A stretch of 64,000 nucleotides of DNA, from NCBI RefSeq assembly GCF_005765165.1, contig NZ_VCIW01000007.1, forward strand, positions 236,189 to 300,188, given 5' to 3'. This DNA is from Paenibacillus antri (GTDB lineage Bacteria; Bacillota; Bacilli; Paenibacillales; YIM-B00363). Every line of letters begins with the position of its first letter. The stretch's first letter is position 1. The notes under the pieces are model-generated. The model worked only from the letters and a program-made list of their open reading frames with translations. It was not told the origin of the DNA and made no database searches. The position numbers and the translations under genes are program-made. This document shows, in pieces, positions 1 to 7,889 of this stretch.

Positions 1-941
1 GAGACGACCGTGCCGAGCATCATCGGCAGCAGCACGAGGCCGGAGTTCGTCGCCGTGCCGCCGAGCACGCCTTGCATGAAGATCGGAATGTAGACGGAAG
101 CCGTAATGAACGCCGCGCCGCTCATGATGGCTACCAGATTGCTGGACGCGAACAGCCGGTCTTGGAACATGCGGAACGAGATGATCGGCTCGGACGCGCG
201 CCGTTCCGCGGCGACGAACGCCGCCGCCAGTACGACGAAACCGCCGAACAGGCCGAGGATGACGGTCGAATCCCACGCATACAGCTTGCCGCCGAACTCG
301 AGCGCGAACATGAGGCAGACGACCGCCCCGACGAGCGTCGCGGCACCCAGCCAATCGATGCGCTGCTTCTCGCGCCGTACCGTTTCCTTGTAGCAGGTCG
401 CTATGAACAGGAAGGCGAGCAGGCCGAGCGGAATGTTCACGTAAAATACCCACTGCCAGCTGATGTAGTCGGTGATATAGGCGCCTAGCAGCGGTCCGAA
501 GATGCTCGACATGCCGAATACCGCGCCGAACAGGCCCATCAGCTTGCCCCGGTTCTCCGGCGACACCGTGTCGAACATGATTGTGAACGAGACCGGAATG
601 AGCGCGCCTCCGCCGATTCCTTGAATCGCCCGGTACATGCTGAGTTCCGCGATGGAATCGGCGGTGCCGCACAACGCGGAGCCGATGATGAACGTCACGA
701 TGCCGAACACGAAGAAACGTTTACGCCCGTACATATCGGACAGCTTGCCGAAGATCGGCATCCCCGCCATCTCCGCGATCATATAAGCGGACATGACCCA
801 CACGAATCGGTCCATGCCGCCGAGTTCCCCGACGATCGTCCCCATCGCCGTGGCCAGAATGGTGTTGTCCATCGAGGACATCAGGATCGAGAGCAGCAAC
901 CCTGCGATCACCCATCCCGTTTTGTTCGTTTTGCTTGCCAT
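1..941 (-). CDS. MFS multidrug exporter, DHA2 (EmrB/QacA) type, 3' end outside window
   Basis: The minus-strand frame starts at ATG 941 behind AAAGGGTG and stays open to the window edge, giving at least 313 residues that begin MASKTNKTGWVIAGLLLSIL. It has repeated membrane helices. The N-terminal half carries SSMDNTIL (the D1 motif of 14-helix drug:H+ antiporters) and GKLSDMYGRKRFF (MFS motif A). Later come GIGGGALIP and GPLLGAYIT. These are typical of DHA2 exporters driven by the proton gradient. It should lie in the cell membrane; the substrate cannot be read. The C-terminal part is missing only because the window ends. A hairpin separates it from the gene upstream. Confidence 0.88.
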   Translation of the reverse strand, partial: MASKTNKTGWVIAGLLLSILMSSMDNTILATAMGTIVGELGGMDRFVWVMSAYMIAEMAGMPIFGKLSDMYGRKRFFVFGIVTFIIGSALCGTADSIAELSMYRAIQGIGGGALIPVSFTIMFDTVSPENRGKLMGLFGAVFGMSSIFGPLLGAYITDYISWQWVFYVNIPLGLLAFLFIATCYKETVRREKQRIDWLGAATLVGAVVCLMFALEFGGKLYAWDSTVILGLFGGFVVLAAAFVAAERRASEPIISFRMFQDRLFASSNLVAIMSGAAFITASVYIPIFMQGVLGGTATNSGLVLLPMMLGTVV

Positions 942-1063
942 CGTTTTTACACCCTTTCGATTGGATTGATTCCATCATATCGGGTGAAGTTTGACGGCAT
1001 TGTGTCAGTGATTTAGACAACCAATTCTTTTTTTTCGGCGGTCAAAAACCGAATCCAGACAGA

Positions 1064-1091
1064 AACGGTTGCCTCCGAAAGGGCAGCCGTT
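1064..1091 (-). terminator. Stem-loop after the quinone reductase-like gene
   Basis: The arms AACGGTTGCC and GGCAGCCGTT can form a 10-bp hairpin with one G-U pair just past the 1097 stop. No long U-run follows directly, so it may be a weak terminator or an mRNA-stabilising stem. Confidence 0.4.
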
Positions 1092-1096
1092 GTAAC

Positions 1097-2014
1097 CTAG
1101 TCGATCTTCAGCACGATTTTTCCGCGGCCGTGTCTGCTTTCGATCGCGCGGTGCGCATCACCGGCCCGGTCCAGCGGGAAGATCTGCCTGATATGGAGCC
1201 GCAGCTTGCCTTGCGTGTGGAGGTCCACAAGCTCGGCCAGACGCGCTGCCGAGCGTTCGCCGCGGACGACGCGAAGTCCAAGCTCCTCGATAAGGTCATA
1301 GGCAAAGAAGGTACAAATTCGCTTCTTGTCCGCTATGAGTTCAACTGCCGCGTGCAGACCCTCGCCTCCGGCGGTATCGAATGCGCAATCGATTCCCTCC
1401 GGCGCAATCTTCCGGAGCCGATCCGCCAATCCTTGCTCGTACGTTACCGGTATCGCGCCTAGTGAACGGATAAAGTCGTGATTGGTTTCGCTCGCCGTAC
1501 CGATCACCTTCTTCGCGCCCGACGCTTTCGCAAGCTGAACGGCGATTGATCCAAGCGAGCCGGCCGCGCCGTTGATGAATACGGTATCGCCCGGCTTCAC
1601 GCCGATCGCCGTCAAAGCGATGGAAGCCCCCTGACCGTTGCCGGTCAGCCCGCCGGCCTCCTCCCAGGTCATTGTCTTGGGCTTCTCCACGATCTGATCG
1701 GCTCCGACGACGACGTATTCGGCATAACAGTTCAAGATTGCAAATCCAAGCACTTCGCTGCCGATCGAAAAACCGGTTACCCCGGCCCCCACTTCGTCGA
1801 TCACGCCTGCAAACTCATTCCCTGGAATCTGCGGGAAGTTCACCGTTACGCCATAAGAAGGCGTCCAGCCTCCGCGGATCGCGCAATCATAATGCTGTAC
1901 GCCGGCCGCCTTAACGCGTACCCGAATCTGGCCCGGGCCGGCGTGCGGATCCGGAACCTCCATTACCTGCATCACTTCCGGTCCTCCGAAAGATGTAAAT
2001 ACGGCTGCTCTCAT
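1097..2014 (-). CDS. NAD(P)H:quinone reductase-like medium-chain dehydrogenase
   Basis: A protein of 305 residues starting MRAAVFTSFGGPEVMQ, with ATG 2014 behind a strong AAGGAGG. The N-terminal GroES-like fold is followed by a Rossmann domain whose nucleotide loop is NGAAGSLGSIAVQLAKASG, near residues 145-165. I see no cysteine-rich structural zinc loop, which fits the zinc-free QOR branch (NADPH-dependent reduction of quinones or enones) better than classical alcohol dehydrogenases. The gene begins 15 bp after the stop of the exporter at 2029-3417, so the two are probably cotranscribed. The pairing, with a divergent LysR regulator, suggests a response to a small toxic electrophile or drug; that is inference. 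Confidence 0.85.
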   Translation of the reverse strand: MRAAVFTSFGGPEVMQVMEVPDPHAGPGQIRVRVKAAGVQHYDCAIRGGWTPSYGVTVNFPQIPGNEFAGVIDEVGAGVTGFSIGSEVLGFAILNCYAEYVVVGADQIVEKPKTMTWEEAGGLTGNGQGASIALTAIGVKPGDTVFINGAAGSLGSIAVQLAKASGAKKVIGTASETNHDFIRSLGAIPVTYEQGLADRLRKIAPEGIDCAFDTAGGEGLHAAVELIADKKRICTFFAYDLIEELGLRVVRGERSAARLAELVDLHTQGKLRLHIRQIFPLDRAGDAHRAIESRHGRGKIVLKID

Positions 2015-2028
2015 TGAATTGTTCCTCC

Positions 2029-3417
2029 TTAGTGTCGGTACCGTTTCCTTCCGACGTTGTTCTTGCCGAATTGAACATAATAGAACGATAGAATGATTAC
2101 GTGGATAAGGGCTAGGATCAGATACAGATTGCTATAAGCGAACGCGGCCGAGTTCGTAACGACTCCGTTCCAGCTTGATACTGCGCCTCGGTCAAGGATT
2201 GCGCTATATACGCTTGCAGCTACCGCTCCGGAGATGAAGTTCAGCATCGACAGCAAGCCCATCCCGATCCCTGTCTGCTCTTGCGGCAACGCCTGGGAGA
2301 GCGTATTGGACAGGACGATCATCAGGAAGGATTGGCCCACATTGCCGAGGATCAGGAACAAAGCGATGTAGACCGAGGATGCGCCCGCGAAAAACGACAA
2401 CAAAAGGAAGCAAGTCTGCAGCAGGAAGGAGGCGATGTAAAAGACGTATGGATTCCCTTTTTCATCCGCCAGCTTCCCCGCCTTTCGGCTCAGCACGGCA
2501 GTCGCGACGGCGGCAGGGACGATCGCGAAGCCGACCGCATGCGGGCCTAAGCGCTGGACCTGGGTTAGCAGCAGCGGGCTCAGAAACGCGAGCGAGTATC
2601 CGATGCCTGAAGTCAGAAGTGCGATCCCGAGCACGAGCGAATAGCTTTTGTTCCGAAATAGCTCTAGGCGGATAAACGGGTTTGACGATAAACGGATGCG
2701 AAGGACCAACAAGATGAATAGGAGGATACCCCCAACACCCGGAAGCCACATCTGATTCGTGATGGCCAGAAGGAGCAGCGCGGCCGTTCCGGCGAGCAGT
2801 CCGCCCCCTAACCAATCGATCGGGCCGGCCTTTCTGTCTTCGTCGTCTAGATTTTTGCGATAATAGGGGATTGCGATTAACGTCAGGAGCGGGATACAAA
2901 ACAGCCATCTCCAATGGAAGAAACTTAATACCAAAGCGGCGATCAACGGGCCGATTGCGGCGCCGACGGCAAGGCCCGTCATCGACGCCCCCAGCGCCTT
3001 CCCTCTATGCTCCGGAGGGAAATACCGAACCGGAATCATGCCGGCCGCCGCCGGAATCACCGCGGCTCCCGCCGCTTGCAAAACTCTGGACAGCAAAACC
3101 ATCCAAAAGGCTTGCGCCATCAGACCGATCATGGAACCCAAGGAAAAAAAGATCAAGCCGAATGTCAGCAAATTTTTAAGTTTGAAGCTGTCGGCAAGCT
3201 TCCCGTAAATGACCGTACCAATGGCATAAAGGAGCAGGTAGGCTGTCGTCACCCAGCTCGCCTGAGCGAAAGTCAGCTGATATTCAGCTCGAATTTCCGG
3301 CAGTACGATCGTAAACATTGTCGCACTCATCACGGAGACCATCAGCGTGAATGCGAGGATTCGGAGTAAGAGGTTGCTTGTTTTCTGTCGGGCGCCGCGC
3401 TCCACGTCGTTCACCAT
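2029..3417 (-). CDS. MFS transporter, probable drug efflux (14-helix type)
   Basis: A protein of 462 residues beginning MVNDVERGARQKTSN, with many hydrophobic segments. The first membrane half has VIYGKLADSFKLKN (motif A position) and QAAGAAVIPAAAGMI with GLAVGAAIGPLIAAL (motif C region), as in Tet(L)/QacA-like exporters. It probably moves drugs or toxic metabolites outward. ATG 3417 has only a poor ribosome binding site, so the true start may lie a few codons downstream. It is followed by the oxidoreductase and reads away from the LysR gene across a 167-bp shared promoter region, which suggests LysR control. Confidence 0.85.
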   Translation of the reverse strand: MVNDVERGARQKTSNLLLRILAFTLMVSVMSATMFTIVLPEIRAEYQLTFAQASWVTTAYLLLYAIGTVIYGKLADSFKLKNLLTFGLIFFSLGSMIGLMAQAFWMVLLSRVLQAAGAAVIPAAAGMIPVRYFPPEHRGKALGASMTGLAVGAAIGPLIAALVLSFFHWRWLFCIPLLTLIAIPYYRKNLDDEDRKAGPIDWLGGGLLAGTAALLLLAITNQMWLPGVGGILLFILLVLRIRLSSNPFIRLELFRNKSYSLVLGIALLTSGIGYSLAFLSPLLLTQVQRLGPHAVGFAIVPAAVATAVLSRKAGKLADEKGNPYVFYIASFLLQTCFLLLSFFAGASSVYIALFLILGNVGQSFLMIVLSNTLSQALPQEQTGIGMGLLSMLNFISGAVAASVYSAILDRGAVSSWNGVVTNSAAFAYSNLYLILALIHVIILSFYYVQFGKNNVGRKRYRH

Positions 3418-3523
3418 GCTTTCGTCAACCGAAGTTCAGACTCTAAGCAGCATTGGACAAGTGCGTCTTCCCGGGAAGGCTCGCATGCCCTTGCATAGGT
3501 TTATTGTAAAGCGGATAATCGAT

Positions 3524-3547
3524 ATATAAAAATACATCTTTTTATAT
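3524..3547. promoter_or_regulatory. Candidate LysR operator in divergent promoter
   Basis: The perfect inverted repeat ATATAAAAA-N6-TTTTTATAT lies between the MFS/oxidoreductase pair and the LysR gene, 38 bp before the LysR start. An AT-rich dyad here fits LysR-type binding, and it could serve both directions. Confidence 0.5.
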
Positions 3548-3584
3548 GATATTCATTCCCTTGAATGTATAAGGAGGCGTGGAA

Positions 3585-4448
3585 ATGGAGTTGCTGCAGC
3601 TGCAATATTTCCGCACGGTTGCCAAATGGGAGCATATGACGAAAGCGGCGCAGGATTTGCGCATCGCGCAGCCTGCGCTGAGCAAGACGATTTCCCGGCT
3701 GGAGAAGGATTTGGGTGTGCCGCTTTTCGATCGAGAAGGTCGGAAAATTCGACTCAACGCGTTCGGCAGGGCGTTCTTGAATAAAGTGGAGGCGGCGCTT
3801 ACCCTTCTGGAGGAGGGGCAACGAGAAGTCGCCGACCTCGCGGGCGCGGAGCACGGAAGCATACATCTGGCGACGCCGACCCTGGATCGGTTGTCGGAAC
3901 CGTTGAACGCGTTCGTCGCGCTGCACCCGAATGTTCATTTTCGCATTACGCAAGCTTCTATGGGGGAGATGGCGCGGCTCATTGAATCCGGAGAAGTGGA
4001 TCTTTGTTTTACCCCTTTGCCCATGGACAGGCCGGATTTCAGCTCGACATCCGTCCTATACGAGGATGTTTATTTGGCCGTTCCTCCCGGGCACCGGTTG
4101 TCCGGGCGTCCGAGCGTCCGCTTGGACGAAGCGGCTAACGAACCGTTTATCGGCTACAAAGAAGGGTTCCATTTTCAAATCATGAACGAAGATTTTCTGC
4201 GTGCCGCGGGAATCGCGCCGAACTTTATCTGCAGAGTGGACGACGCGGCCTCCATCGCCAAGCTCGTCTCCTCGGGATTGGGCGTTGCGCTTGTCGGCAA
4301 TTGCGGCGGGCCTAACGCTGCGTTCCAGCTGCTTCCCATCGAATACCCGGTTTGCAGACGGCATTTTAAAATCGCATGGCATAACAAACGTTATCTTTCC
4401 AAGGCCGCTCGCAATTTTATCGATTATGTCGGTCGGTATTTTAGTTGA
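3585..4448 (+). CDS. LysR family transcriptional regulator
   Basis: A protein of 287 residues beginning MELLQLQYFRTVAKWEHMTK. Start ATG 3585 lies 7 nt after AAGGAGG; an in-frame GTG at 3579 is too close to that site to be used. Residues 1-60 are the winged HTH with the typical AAQDLRIAQPALSKTISRLE and LGVPLFDREGR. The remainder is a type 2 periplasmic-binding-like effector domain. It is divergent from the exporter and oxidoreductase, which are its likely targets, with an inverted repeat between them. The effector is unknown. Confidence 0.93.
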   Translation: MELLQLQYFRTVAKWEHMTKAAQDLRIAQPALSKTISRLEKDLGVPLFDREGRKIRLNAFGRAFLNKVEAALTLLEEGQREVADLAGAEHGSIHLATPTLDRLSEPLNAFVALHPNVHFRITQASMGEMARLIESGEVDLCFTPLPMDRPDFSSTSVLYEDVYLAVPPGHRLSGRPSVRLDEAANEPFIGYKEGFHFQIMNEDFLRAAGIAPNFICRVDDAASIAKLVSSGLGVALVGNCGGPNAAFQLLPIEYPVCRRHFKIAWHNKRYLSKAARNFIDYVGRYFS

Positions 4449-4590
4449 GACGCCGCATGACGAAGCTGCCGGTATGAAGATATTCCTGTTGTCCAAAATT
4501 TTCCTGCCATGTATTATGAATATATCTTACAGAAAGCGAGTGATTATCGTGAGAACCATTACGCCCGTAATCGGCGCAGCTATTTTCGAG

Positions 4591-4630
4591 GTGCGGAAGG
4601 GATAAATGCGTGCACTGATCCCTTCCGTGC
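4591..4630 (+). promoter_or_regulatory. 12-bp stem-loop upstream of methyltransferase
   Basis: Positions 4591-4602 pair with 4619-4630 over 12 bp (two G-U pairs) round a 16-nt loop, ending 12 nt before the ribosome binding site of the methyltransferase. There is no U-run, so it looks like leader structure or a protein site rather than a terminator. The rest of 4449-4658 holds no convincing gene. Confidence 0.4.
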
Positions 4631-4658
4631 AAAACCAAAACACGGAGGGAAAATTTAT

Positions 4659-5438
4659 ATGTCCTTTAGTAATTACGGTAAACTTTGCACTGAGGTCTAT
4701 GACCTAACCAAGAAAATCGGTCAATCCCTCAACGGGGACGTTGAATATTATCGCGAAAAGCTGAAACCTTGTAAGGGACGCATTCTGGAGGCCATGGTTG
4801 GCTCCGGACGCGTCATCATTCCTCTTCTTGAATCGGGATTGACCGTGGACGGAGTGGATTACTCCCCGCAAATGTTGGCATCCTGCCGAAAACGATGCGA
4901 GGAACGCGGCTTAACCCCCGTCTTGTATGAGGCAAACTTGCAGGAACTTTCTTTGCCTCATAAGTACGAAGCAATTATCATTCCCGGCGGGTCTTTTTTG
5001 TTGATCGAACGACGAGAAGAGTCGCTGCAGGTTCTCCATCGGCTTTATGAACATTTGGAACCAGGCGGACAATTGATTCTTGACCTGTTTTTGCCGGACA
5101 ATAACTACAACAGTTCCGAATTCGGACGATGGGGCGGATCGGCAACCCATCATTTGCCTAACGGCGACATCATTACGATGGAAAGCAAGACAGTGGAAGC
5201 CGACTTATTCTTTAGTCAATATCGCGTCAGTCTCTTAAAATACGAAAAGTGGCGCAACGGGGTATTGATCCAAACGGAATTGCAGCGCTTTGCATTGCGT
5301 TGGTACGGAGTCGAGGAATTTAAGTACATCCTGGAAAGCATAGGTTTTTCCGACATTGTCGTTAGCGCGGACTTCGAGGATGGCAAGAAACCGACTAGCG
5401 GCAATCAGACATTCGTTTACCGCGCTACAAAAGTATAA
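4659..5438 (+). CDS. Class I SAM-dependent methyltransferase
   Basis: A protein of 259 residues from ATG 4659, 9 nt after GGAGGGA. The frame is open further upstream but without a ribosome binding site. The SAM-binding motif I is ILEAMVGSGRVIIPL (near residues 45-60), a variant of the usual E-x-G-x-G-x-G, followed by VDGVDYSPQML (motif II acid) and the post-I motif IIPGGSFLLI. LEPGGQLILDLFL is the conserved strand 5 region. The fold is that of small-molecule methyltransferases such as the YqeM/UbiE group. The acceptor cannot be told. It stands alone and ends in a clear terminator. Confidence 0.85.
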   Translation: MSFSNYGKLCTEVYDLTKKIGQSLNGDVEYYREKLKPCKGRILEAMVGSGRVIIPLLESGLTVDGVDYSPQMLASCRKRCEERGLTPVLYEANLQELSLPHKYEAIIIPGGSFLLIERREESLQVLHRLYEHLEPGGQLILDLFLPDNNYNSSEFGRWGGSATHHLPNGDIITMESKTVEADLFFSQYRVSLLKYEKWRNGVLIQTELQRFALRWYGVEEFKYILESIGFSDIVVSADFEDGKKPTSGNQTFVYRATKV

Positions 5439-5445
5439 GACATGT

Positions 5446-5480
5446 AAGCCCCTCGCCTTTTACTAACGGAGGGGCTTTTT
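5446..5480 (+). terminator. Rho-independent terminator of methyltransferase gene
   Basis: AAGCCCCTC (5446-5454) pairs with GAGGGGCTT (5469-5477) and is followed by a run of T. Confidence 0.85.
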
Positions 5481-5558
5481 ATCGCAAACATCATATGAAT
5501 TGTATGTTATTTATGCGGCCGCGGCGCAATAGGATGAGGGACGAAGGGAGAATTCCTT

Positions 5559-5959
5559 ATGATTGCGCTCGAAAAAATCACGCTGGAAAACAGGCGTTCC
5601 ATTTTCAACCTAGAGGTTTCAGAAGATCAACGGGGCTTCGTTGCATCCAATTTGTCAAGCGTAGCTTCGTGTTATGTCCTTGCAACCAATGGGGGGCGTC
5701 CATTTCCATTCGCCGTCTATGCGGATGAGCAGCCGGTCGGTTTTGTTATGTTAACTTATGGAATCACCGGATACGAAGAACCGTCGATCGCAGAAGGAAA
5801 CTATTGCATCCTGCGACTGATGATTGATAAGCAATATCAGAATCGGGGTTTCGGTCGGGATGCCATGACGTCGCTGCGAAAAAGCTTTACGAAAGCTTCG
5901 GCTTCCGCGACAACGGCGAAGTCTTCAACAACGAGTCCATTACCGTATTGCAACTCTGA
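5559..5959 (+). pseudogene. GNAT N-acetyltransferase (spermidine/diamine type), internal deletion and frameshift
   Basis: ATG 5559 follows GAAGGGAG. The first ~108 codons read like a diamine/polyamine acetyltransferase (RGFVASNLSS, PVGFVMLTYG, NYCILRLMIDKQYQNRGFGR, the last containing the acetyl-CoA loop Q-x-x-G-x-G). After DAMTSL the frame loses similarity. A second frame opening at 5876 reads AKKLYESFGFRDNGEV to a stop at 5957-5959, exactly the expected C-terminus. About 25 codons that should lie between (strand and helix after the acetyl-CoA loop) are missing and the frame has shifted. The protein is almost certainly inactive. Confidence 0.8.
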
Positions 5960-6055
5960 TTTTTGTTTATCATCCTCTGATCCGAATTCGTCGAGGGAAG
6001 GAATCGCCCATGCGGTGAACGCTCCGGGCTACATTCCTGAAGTGAATGCGGAACG

Positions 6056-6088
6056 GACCCCGAGACGAATGGTTCGGGGTCTTTTTTT
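6056..6088 (+). terminator. Rho-independent terminator
   Basis: GACCCCGA (6056-6063) pairs with TCGGGGTC (6074-6081), followed by seven T. It ends the acetyltransferase transcript and insulates the sulfatase promoter. Confidence 0.85.
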
Positions 6089-6097
6089 GTCGCAATC

Positions 6098-6156
6098 GAA
6101 ACGTTTCTCCTTGTACATGATAGGTATATGGTCTATAATTCCGGTAAACGGTTTCA
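6098..6156 (+). promoter_or_regulatory. Sulfatase promoter with LacI-type operator and cre-like site
   Basis: -35 TTGTAC (6111-6116) and -10 TATAAT (6134-6139) have 17-bp spacing. The palindrome GAAACGTTTC lies at 6098-6107, just upstream of -35. GGTAAACGGTTTCAT at 6142-6156, at or just after the start point, matches the CcpA cre consensus well. The layout predicts both specific LacI control and carbon catabolite repression. Confidence 0.75.
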
Positions 6157-6187
6157 TTCATTTCGACAGCAGAAAGAAGGTACGAAT

Positions 6188-7591
6188 ATGTCCTCTACTT
6201 CAAGACGTCCCAACATCCTGTTTATTATGTCGGACGATCATGCCTCGCATGCGATCGGCGCGTACGGCAGCCGCATCAACGAGACGCCGAATTTGGACCG
6301 ATTGGCGCGCGAGGGGATGCGCTTCGACAACTGCTTCTGCACGAATTCGATCTGCGCTCCCAGCCGGGCGACGATCCTAACGGGGACGTACAACCACATT
6401 AACGGCGTCAAGACGTTGGGCGACGACTTGGACGGTCGACAGGTCACGTTCCCGAAGCTCCTCCAAGCGGCCGGCTATCAGACGGCGATGATCGGCAAGT
6501 GGCATCTGGGGCATGGCGGCATCTACGATCCGACGGGCTTCGATTACTGGAGCGTCCTCCCCGATCAAGGCGATTATCGCGATCCGGATTTTATCGAGAT
6601 GGGAACGAAGAAGAAATTCAACGGCTATGTGACGGACATCATTACCGACAAATCTCTTGGTTGGATCGAACGCCGCGACCCGGAGCGCCCGTTCATGTTG
6701 ATGTGCCATCACAAGGCGCCGCATCGCCATTGGGAGCCGGACGAGAAGCACAAGCATCTCTACGAGGATATCGACATCCCGGAGCCGGAGACGTTTAACG
6801 ACGACTACGCCACCCGCTCGCAAGCGGCCGTGCAAGCGAAGATGCGCATCGACGACCTTAACGACCTCGACACCAAAGGACCGCCGCCGGAAGGGTTGTC
6901 CCCCGAGGAGGTTCGGAAGTGGAAATATCAACGGTATATCAAAGATTATTTGCGCTGCATCGCTTCCATCGACGATAACGTGGGACGAATGCTGGATTTC
7001 CTCGACGAGAGCGGACTGGCGGAAAACACGATCGTCATCTACACGTCCGACCAGGGTTTCTTCCTGGGCGATCACGGTTGGTTCGACAAGCGGTTTATGT
7101 ACGAGGAGTCTCTTCGCATGCCGTTCTTGATCCGTTACCCGAAGGAGATCGCGCCAGGGGGCGTGAGCGAAGCGATGATCTTGAACGTAGACTTCGCTCC
7201 TACGTTCTTGGAATATGCCGGATTGCCGATGCACGAACGCATGCAAGGCGTCAGCATTCGGCCCTTGCTGAACGGCGTAACGCCGGAAGGCTGGCGGACC
7301 TCGATGTATTACCGCTATTGGATGCATCTGGACGGCATCCATGAGGTGTATTCCCATTACGGCATCCGTACGCATCGATATAAGCTCATTTATTATTACG
7401 CCCAAGCGTTGGGGACGACGCATTCGAGAGACGAAGACCGTCCGCCCGAATGGGAATGCTTCGATCTGGAGCGGGATCCATTCGAGTTGAACAATGTGTA
7501 CGGCGACCCGGATTACTCGGATACGATCGAAGATTTAAAGCAGCAGCTTGAAAGGTTAATGGAAGACGTTCAGGACGAGTACATCCATTAG
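6188..7591 (+). CDS. Type I (formylglycine) sulfatase
   Basis: A protein of 467 residues starting MSSTSRRPNILFIMSDDH; ATG 6188 follows AGAAAGAAGG. The family signature is complete: D16-D17 as calcium ligands, and C56-A-P-S-R60 followed by TILTG, where Cys56 is the residue converted to formylglycine. GKWHLG follows near residue 104, and TSDQGFFLGDHGW near 288 supplies further metal ligands. It should hydrolyse a sulfate ester, probably on a sugar. There is no signal peptide, so it acts in the cytoplasm on imported material. The modifying enzyme (FGE or anSME) is not in the window. The promoter shares its operator with the phosphorylase and ABC transporter downstream. Confidence 0.93.
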   Translation: MSSTSRRPNILFIMSDDHASHAIGAYGSRINETPNLDRLAREGMRFDNCFCTNSICAPSRATILTGTYNHINGVKTLGDDLDGRQVTFPKLLQAAGYQTAMIGKWHLGHGGIYDPTGFDYWSVLPDQGDYRDPDFIEMGTKKKFNGYVTDIITDKSLGWIERRDPERPFMLMCHHKAPHRHWEPDEKHKHLYEDIDIPEPETFNDDYATRSQAAVQAKMRIDDLNDLDTKGPPPEGLSPEEVRKWKYQRYIKDYLRCIASIDDNVGRMLDFLDESGLAENTIVIYTSDQGFFLGDHGWFDKRFMYEESLRMPFLIRYPKEIAPGGVSEAMILNVDFAPTFLEYAGLPMHERMQGVSIRPLLNGVTPEGWRTSMYYRYWMHLDGIHEVYSHYGIRTHRYKLIYYYAQALGTTHSRDEDRPPEWECFDLERDPFELNNVYGDPDYSDTIEDLKQQLERLMEDVQDEYIH

Positions 7592-7635
7592 TAGTCATGT
7601 TCAGTTAGAAAATGATATGGATACGCAGCAAAAAG

Positions 7636-7679
7636 AGAAGCATCCGGGAGGCGTTGCCGCCGGTAATGCTTCTTTTTTT
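7636..7679 (+). terminator. Rho-independent terminator after sulfatase
   Basis: AGAAGCAT (7636-7643) pairs with ATGCTTCT (7666-7673) round an inner CCGG/CCGG stem, followed by seven T. The sulfatase is therefore its own transcription unit. Confidence 0.85.
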
Positions 7680-7723
7680 AGGCTCGCGATCGGTTAAAGC
7701 GGGGCGCCGAGTCGAATCGGCCA

Positions 7724-7775
7724 TTGACGATCGTATTGGAATTGTTTATAATCCAGACATCAATAGAAACGTTTC
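7724..7775 (+). promoter_or_regulatory. Promoter and operator of the GH-Q phosphorylase-like gene
   Basis: -35 TTGACG (7724-7729) and -10 TATAAT (7747-7752) have exact 17-bp spacing. GAAACGTTTC lies at 7766-7775, covering roughly +7 to +16, an ideal place for a repressor. Confidence 0.8.
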
Positions 7776-7889
7776 GATTGATCTCGTCGTTGGATTCAAA
7801 CAAGCGATTTTATCATTCGATCGGTCCTTATAGCCGTGATATGACGACGCTTACATTCAGACTAAGCAAGCAGGAAGGCAGTGAAAAGC

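Noticed and set aside
714..725. AGAAACGTTTAC resembling the LacI operator inside the first exporter gene
   Set aside because: It lies mid-gene, the right arm is broken, and there is no promoter beside it.
4509..4658. N-terminal extension of the methyltransferase to 309 residues
   Set aside because: The extra codons have no ribosome binding site and run through a stem-loop, while ATG 4659 has a good site and starts the conserved domain.
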